This document shows positions 6,690 through 10,196 of a stretch of 10,196 nt of DNA, in pieces. Both the position numbers and the translations under genes were made by a program. How positions within the stretch are numbered: position 1 is the stretch's first letter; the number at the start of each line of letters is the position of its first letter. A model generated the notes under the pieces. It made no database searches. It worked only from the letters and a program-made list of their open reading frames with translations, and was not told the DNA's origin. Location: contig CBDVAM010000127.1 in the NCBI GenBank assembly GCA_965371965.1, forward strand, positions 1-10,196. The letters are read 5' to 3'. Source of the stretch: S146-42 sp965371965 (GTDB lineage: Bacteria; Planctomycetota; Phycisphaerae; Phycisphaerales; UBA1924).

Positions 6690-7874
6690 TCAACTTGGCG
6701 GGTTTTTCTTGGACCCTGCCCCGAAACGGGCCTCGAGATCGACCAGAGCACGGGCCGCCCGCTCTTCGAGCGCCTCGCCGGACCCGGAGTTGTCGATGAC
6801 CACATCGCTCGCCGCCCTCTTTCGGTCCACCGCCCATTGCCCGGCTTCACGCCGTGCGACCTCCTGCTCATCCCAGTCGCGCGATGCCCGCACGCGCGAG
6901 TGTCGGATCTCGCGCGGGACATCGACGAACAGCACGGCATCGCACTCTTTGTTGACCCCCGCCTCGAACAGCAACGGCGCATCAATCACGATCGCCCGCG
7001 CATCGCGATTCTCTTCGATGACGCGTTTGCGAGCTTCCTTGACCCGAGGGTGGATCAGCGATTCCAGGCGAGCCCGCTGCTCGGAATCCTCGAACACGAT
7101 CGAGGCGACCCGCGATCGATCCACGCGACCCGACTCGCCCACGATCGAATCCCCCCACCACTCGCGCAGGACCCTGACAACCTCTGGCTCATCGAGCATT
7201 CCCTTCGCCAACGCGTCGGAGTCGATCACGACACAGCCGAGTTTCGCGAGGGCGCCGGCGAGCGCACTCTTGCCCGCGCCGATCCCCCCAGCCACCCCGA
7301 TGACCAGCGGGTGTTCGCGTGCAACCTTCTCGACAGCTACTTCTGCGCGTACCTCCTTGGTCTCTGGCGGCGGCTCGCCCAGACCGCTCGAACCGCTCGA
7401 ACCGATGGCCTCGCGAAGCATCTGGAGCCGCTGAGGAGACTTGGGAATCATGATCCACGCGACATCGATCCACGCCGAGCCCGCCGACGCGATGCCGATG
7501 GTCCCCAGCCCGAAGATCCGCTCGCCGAGCGTGCGATCGAGCACGGCGTTCTGGACGCGTTCGATCGGCAGGTCGCGGATCTGCCTTCGCAAGACGCCCG
7601 AGATGCTGACGACACGCCGCGCGGTCAGGAGATATCGGCGCGACGCCCAGACCGCGCATTCCCACAAAGCACGAACCGCGACCACCCCCCCGAGCACCAG
7701 GTTTACGTCCCCGCGCCAAACACCAGCACTGATCGCTGGCAGCCCCCAGTGTGCGCCGCCGGCGAGCACGGCGCAGATGAACACGGTCCTCATCGAGCGC
7801 AGGAGGATCGATCGCAGCGCCGGCTTGATAGCGAGCAGGACCGTCTCACCCGTTGGCTCGTACGAAGAGGCCAC
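6690..7874 (-). CDS. coaE: Membrane bPH_2 domain fused to dephospho-CoA kinase
   Basis: A 394-residue two-domain protein. Residues about 28-50 and 58-77 look like two membrane helices. Residues 80-145 match the bacterial PH domain (bPH_2, YdbS-like) pattern: YLLTARRVVSISG, then LPIERVQNAVLDRTLGERIFGLGT. A linker with two SSG units (159-164) and a charged stretch leads to a complete CoaE, residues about 189-385. It has the P-loop GGIGAGKS (196-203), DSD (218-220, usually DAD), LIHPRV (273-278), the LLFE lid motif (301-304), Q346 and VVIDNSG (358-364). CoaE phosphorylates dephospho-CoA to CoA, the last step of the pathway. CoaE is normally a soluble protein of about 200 residues, so tethering to the inner membrane is unusual. 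GTG at 7872-7874 follows the hpt stop directly (TGA-GTG), with GAGG 8 bases upstream. There is no stop or frameshift at the junction. An internal ATG (residue 152) could in principle also give a soluble kinase. Confidence 0.93.
   Translation of the reverse strand: MASSYEPTGETVLLAIKPALRSILLRSMRTVFICAVLAGGAHWGLPAISAGVWRGDVNLVLGGVVAVRALWECAVWASRRYLLTARRVVSISGVLRRQIRDLPIERVQNAVLDRTLGERIFGLGTIGIASAGSAWIDVAWIMIPKSPQRLQMLREAIGSSGSSGLGEPPPETKEVRAEVAVEKVAREHPLVIGVAGGIGAGKSALAGALAKLGCVVIDSDALAKGMLDEPEVVRVLREWWGDSIVGESGRVDRSRVASIVFEDSEQRARLESLIHPRVKEARKRVIEENRDARAIVIDAPLLFEAGVNKECDAVLFVDVPREIRHSRVRASRDWDEQEVARREAGQWAVDRKRAASDVVIDNSGSGEALEERAARALVDLEARFGAGSKKNPPS
7383..7400 (-). repeat. 9-base tandem repeat at the PH/CoaE junction
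   Basis: Two perfect copies of accgctcga on the plus strand (7383-7391 and 7392-7400), followed by a partial copy beginning accga. On the coding strand each unit is TCG AGC GGT, giving the SSGSSG linker at residues 159-164 between the PH and kinase domains. Confidence 0.85.
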
Positions 7875-8444
7875 TCACGTCGCCTCGACCCGCAGCACGC
7901 CGATGTCCGGCAGGTTGCGATAGTGCCCGTCATAATCCAGCCCATAGCCGACGACGAAGGCGTCGGGGATCTCGAATCCCGCGTAGTCGGCCTTGACATC
8001 CACCGCCCGCTCCACCTGCTTATCCAGCAGCACGCAGATCCGGCAGCTCGCGGGCTTCAACTCCATGACCATCGAACGAACCAGCCCCAGCGTGCGCCCC
8101 GAATCGAGGATGTCATCGACGATGAGCACGTGCTTGCCCGCCAGATCGCTCGGCAGCTCGCCGCAAATCGTCGCGCCCTTGCTCTTGAGGCTCTGGCCCG
8201 GATAACTCGAGACCGCGACCAGCCCGAGGCTGATCTTCATCGGCAGCTCCCGCATCAGATCCGCGAGGAAGATGACCGCCCCGACCATGATCGGCACGAT
8301 CACGATCCGCTCTGAGGCATCCGCATCGGCCCCCTCACGCCTCAGCTCGCCCAGCAGATCGGCGGCGATCTGCTCGCCCAGCTCGTGCACCCGAGCGGCA
8401 ATCCGCTCGCGGTCGATCAGGATGCGTTCGAGATCATGGAGCAT
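7875..8444 (-). CDS. hpt: Hypoxanthine phosphoribosyltransferase
   Basis: A 189-residue purine-salvage enzyme that joins hypoxanthine or guanine to PRPP, forming IMP or GMP in the cytoplasm. The length is usual for the family (about 175-190). The PRPP-binding signature VLIVDDILDSGRTL is at residues 106-119, with both catalytic-region acidic residues. PIMVGAVIFLADLMREL (51-67) matches the region that binds pyrophosphate. SSYPGQ (79-84) is the flexible loop. LLDKQVER (139-146) supplies the base-contacting Lys. VGYGLDYDGHYRNLPDIGVL (165-184) is the typical C-terminal hpt block. The ATG at 8442-8444 has GAGG only 2 bases before it, a short spacing. It is divergent from pgi and its stop directly abuts the PH-CoaE start, so the two are an operon. 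I cannot see a strong promoter for it in the 169-base spacer. Confidence 0.97.
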   Translation of the reverse strand: MLHDLERILIDRERIAARVHELGEQIAADLLGELRREGADADASERIVIVPIMVGAVIFLADLMRELPMKISLGLVAVSSYPGQSLKSKGATICGELPSDLAGKHVLIVDDILDSGRTLGLVRSMVMELKPASCRICVLLDKQVERAVDVKADYAGFEIPDAFVVGYGLDYDGHYRNLPDIGVLRVEAT

Positions 8445-8613
8445 TGCCTCAGGATAGCGGCAACTCCCGCGAGCCGACGCCGGGGGTCACATCGTGCCAG
8501 GGGTGCATCATGGGCACAGGGTAGGGATCGCACGCCGTGGATACGACCCGCGAGACATCGACAGGACAAAGCCGCGTCCACCCATTCCCCATCGTGTCGC
8601 TATCTTTACTTGC
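8445..8613. promoter_or_regulatory. Divergent spacer between hpt and pgi
   Basis: The 169-base gap must hold promoters for both directions. Toward pgi, TATCTT at 8601-8606 is a modest -10 candidate. Toward hpt I see only TTGTCC-like -35 material on the minus strand near 8564-8569, without a matching -10. No operator palindrome or riboswitch is apparent. Confidence 0.4.
8601..8606 (+). promoter_or_regulatory. Candidate -10 element of pgi
   Basis: TATCTT matches four of six consensus positions and has no good -35 at 16-18 bases upstream. A start site 7-8 bases downstream would fall on or next to the pgi ATG at 8614. Confidence 0.3.
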
Positions 8614-10032
8614 ATGCTCAGGATCGACTACGCCAACTGCCTCATTCCGCGCGTCGGCGTGCATGGGCTCGACCCCGCCCGCCTCGCGTCGGGCTCCGAG
8701 GACGCCCGGGCCATCGCCCACCTGACCCAGAGCCTCGACCACAGCCGAGGCAATGGCTGGGAGCGATGGCGACTGTTGCCCCACGAACTCCGCGATGAGC
8801 ACGTCTCGAAGTGCCGGGCGCTCGCAGACGAACGCAAGGGACGATTCGAGAACGTCCTGGTCCTGGGTATCGGGGGCTCGGCCCTGGGCAATATCGCCCT
8901 GCACGCCGCTCTGAACCCCGCCACCTGGAACCTGGGCGACGCGTCGTCCAGAGGGGGCAGGCCACGCCTGTTTGTCATCGACAACGTGGACCCCGCCAAC
9001 TTCAACGCCGTTCTGTCGGTGTGTGAGTCACTCGGCGGGCTCGAGAAGACACTGGTCAACGTCGTCAGCAAGTCCGGCGAGACCGCCGAGACCGCCGCCC
9101 AGTTCATGATCCTCCGCGACCTCCTCAAGAAGCGACTGGGCGACAAGCACGCCGAGAACATCATCGCGATTACCGATCCCGCCAAGGGCACGATGCGTTC
9201 GATCTGCGACGCCGAGGGGTACGCGACGCTGCCCGTGCCCGATGGCGTCGGCGGCAGGTTCAGCGTGCTCAGCCCCGTCGGGCTGTTCAGCAGCGCGATG
9301 GTCGGCATCGACATCGAGGCACTGCTCGAAGGAGCGGCGGCGATGGACGAGCGCTGCCGCAAGCCGGTGCTGCTCGAAAACCCCGCGGCCCTGCTCGCGA
9401 CGCTCCTGGTCGAGCTCGCGGCGCGCAAGGGCAAGAACAACCACGTGCTCATGCCCTACAGCAACTCGCTGTACCTGCTGGCCGACTGGTTCAGCCAGCT
9501 CTGGGCCGAGAGCCTGGGCAAGAGGTTCAACAACAACGACGACGAGGTCTTCGCCGGCTACACGCCCATCAAGGCCCTCGGCACCACCGACCAGCACTCC
9601 CAGGTCCAGCTCTATCGAGAAGGCCCCAACGACAAGGTCATCGGATTCATGGAGGTCGAAGACTTCGGCGATGGCGACGTGACCATCCCGTCGGGCCTCG
9701 GCGTCGAGGCGCTGTCCTACCTCGAGGGCAAGTCGCTCGCGACACTGCTCAACGCCGAGAAACGCGCGACCGAATACGCCCTCGTCGAGAGCCAGCGCCC
9801 GAACTTCACCATCCGGTTTCCCAGGATCGACGCCCACCACGTCGGCGAGTTCATCTGGCTGTGGCAGATGGCGACGGCCTACGCCGGGCTCATGCTGGCT
9901 ATCGACGCGTACGACCAGCCGGCGGTCGAGCTGGGCAAGCAGGCGACGTTCGGACTGATGGGACGAGCGGGGTTTGGCGAGCATCTGGAGAAGGTGAATC
10001 TGACGCTCGTGGAGACGGAGTGGGTGGTGTGA
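8614..10032 (+). CDS. pgi: Glucose-6-phosphate isomerase
   Basis: A 472-residue enzyme that interconverts glucose-6-phosphate and fructose-6-phosphate in the cytoplasm for glycolysis and gluconeogenesis. The length is that of the shorter (Bacillus-like) class, not the approximately 550-residue E. coli class. SIS-fold motifs are complete: VLVLGIGGSALG (81-92), VNVVSKSGETAETAAQF (148-164) and SVLSPVGLFSSA (217-228). The catalytic residues expected by comparison with known Pgi are E299 in WAESLGKR, H328 in GTTDQHSQVQ, and K442 in VELGKQ. ATG at 8614 is chosen because MLRIDYAN matches the usual N-terminus; reading further upstream from a GTG at 8494 adds 40 residues unlike the family. No Shine-Dalgarno sequence precedes the ATG (tatctttacttgc). 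It is the only rightward gene and is divergent from hpt. Confidence 0.97.
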   Translation: MLRIDYANCLIPRVGVHGLDPARLASGSEDARAIAHLTQSLDHSRGNGWERWRLLPHELRDEHVSKCRALADERKGRFENVLVLGIGGSALGNIALHAALNPATWNLGDASSRGGRPRLFVIDNVDPANFNAVLSVCESLGGLEKTLVNVVSKSGETAETAAQFMILRDLLKKRLGDKHAENIIAITDPAKGTMRSICDAEGYATLPVPDGVGGRFSVLSPVGLFSSAMVGIDIEALLEGAAAMDERCRKPVLLENPAALLATLLVELAARKGKNNHVLMPYSNSLYLLADWFSQLWAESLGKRFNNNDDEVFAGYTPIKALGTTDQHSQVQLYREGPNDKVIGFMEVEDFGDGDVTIPSGLGVEALSYLEGKSLATLLNAEKRATEYALVESQRPNFTIRFPRIDAHHVGEFIWLWQMATAYAGLMLAIDAYDQPAVELGKQATFGLMGRAGFGEHLEKVNLTLVETEWVV

Positions 10033-10047
10033 GAGGATTTCGCCATC

Positions 10048-10079
10048 GCGATTACGAGCCCGAAGCGCAAGCGAGGAGG
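10048..10079 (+). repeat. Downstream repeat, copy 1
   Basis: A 32-base sequence containing the core cccgaagcgcaagcgagg, starting 16 bases after the pgi stop. It matches copy 2 at 30 of 32 positions. Similar cgaagcgcaagcgagg words are, from memory, common dispersed elements between planctomycete genes; this was not checked here. Confidence 0.85.
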
Positions 10080-10084
10080 GGCTT

Positions 10085-10116
10085 GCGATGACGAGCCCGA
10101 AGCGCGAGCGAGGAGG
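10085..10116 (+). repeat. Downstream repeat, copy 2
   Basis: Second copy, in the same orientation, 37 bases after the start of the first. It differs at two positions: t to g in the sixth base, and gcgca to gcgcg in the core. Confidence 0.85.
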
Positions 10117-10140
10117 AACGCGGCGCAATCGCACAATCCA

Positions 10141-10156
10141 CTCCTCGCTTGCGAGG
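10141..10156 (-). repeat. Inverted partial copy of the downstream repeat
   Basis: Bases 10141-10153 are the exact reverse complement of 10066-10078 in copy 1. Bases 10143-10156 are themselves a near-perfect palindrome (cctcgc-tt-gcgagg). RNA from pgi read-through could fold here. There is no T-run, so it is not a standard intrinsic terminator. The remaining bases to 10196 show no gene. Confidence 0.7.
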
Positions 10157-10196
10157 CTATTGCATCAACGGCTCTCTCCTGATGGCTGATCTGGTT

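Noticed and set aside
6267..8315. 682-residue plus-strand open frame
   Set aside because: It lies antisense to hpt, PH-CoaE and the start of rho, all firmly identified. Its translation is rich in Arg, Asp, Pro and His, as expected of a high-GC shadow frame.
9028..10134. 368-residue minus-strand open frame
   Set aside because: Antisense shadow of pgi.
10143..10156. Palindrome as an intrinsic terminator of pgi
   Set aside because: The stem is good but no T-run follows, so it is kept only as a repeat.

Overview
The window is about 10 kb of high-GC bacterial DNA that is densely coding and almost entirely chromosomal housekeeping in character. I see no transposase, phage, tRNA, rRNA or CRISPR sequence. 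Gene content and sequence style fit Planctomycetota, most likely the class Phycisphaerae. The grounds are the long Lys/Pro/Ser-rich extension of Rho, the large secreted TPR protein without a clear named family, and the dispersed-looking repeat after pgi. This placement is inference and would need a Rho or Pgi tree.

Six genes lie on the minus strand and read right to left: hpt (8444-7875), a membrane PH domain fused to dephospho-CoA kinase (7874-6690), rho (6415-4625), a secreted TPR protein (4446-1906), an LPG-synthase-type membrane protein (1904-954), and a DUF444/YhbH-YeaH von Willebrand A-like protein (890 to beyond the left edge). One gene, pgi (8614-10032), reads rightward and is divergent from hpt across a 169-base spacer.

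hpt and the PH-CoaE gene abut as TGA-GTG and must be co-transcribed. They supply purine salvage and the last step of coenzyme A synthesis. rho follows after a 274-base gap that holds a plausible sigma70-type promoter and an approximately 210-base leader, so rho probably has its own control. The TPR gene and the LPG-synthase-type gene are separated by one base, and the DUF444 gene follows 63 bases later. These three probably form one envelope or stress unit. Pgi (glycolysis and gluconeogenesis) is separate; its start lacks a Shine-Dalgarno sequence and may be leaderless.

The most unusual item is the in-frame fusion of a two-helix membrane bPH_2 domain to CoaE, with a 9-base tandem repeat encoding an SSG linker at the junction. 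Next come the pair of near-identical 32-base repeats, with a partly complementary copy, just after pgi, and the Rho N-terminal extension with its long leader. I found no clear defence system, biosynthetic cluster or other wholly new multi-gene system.
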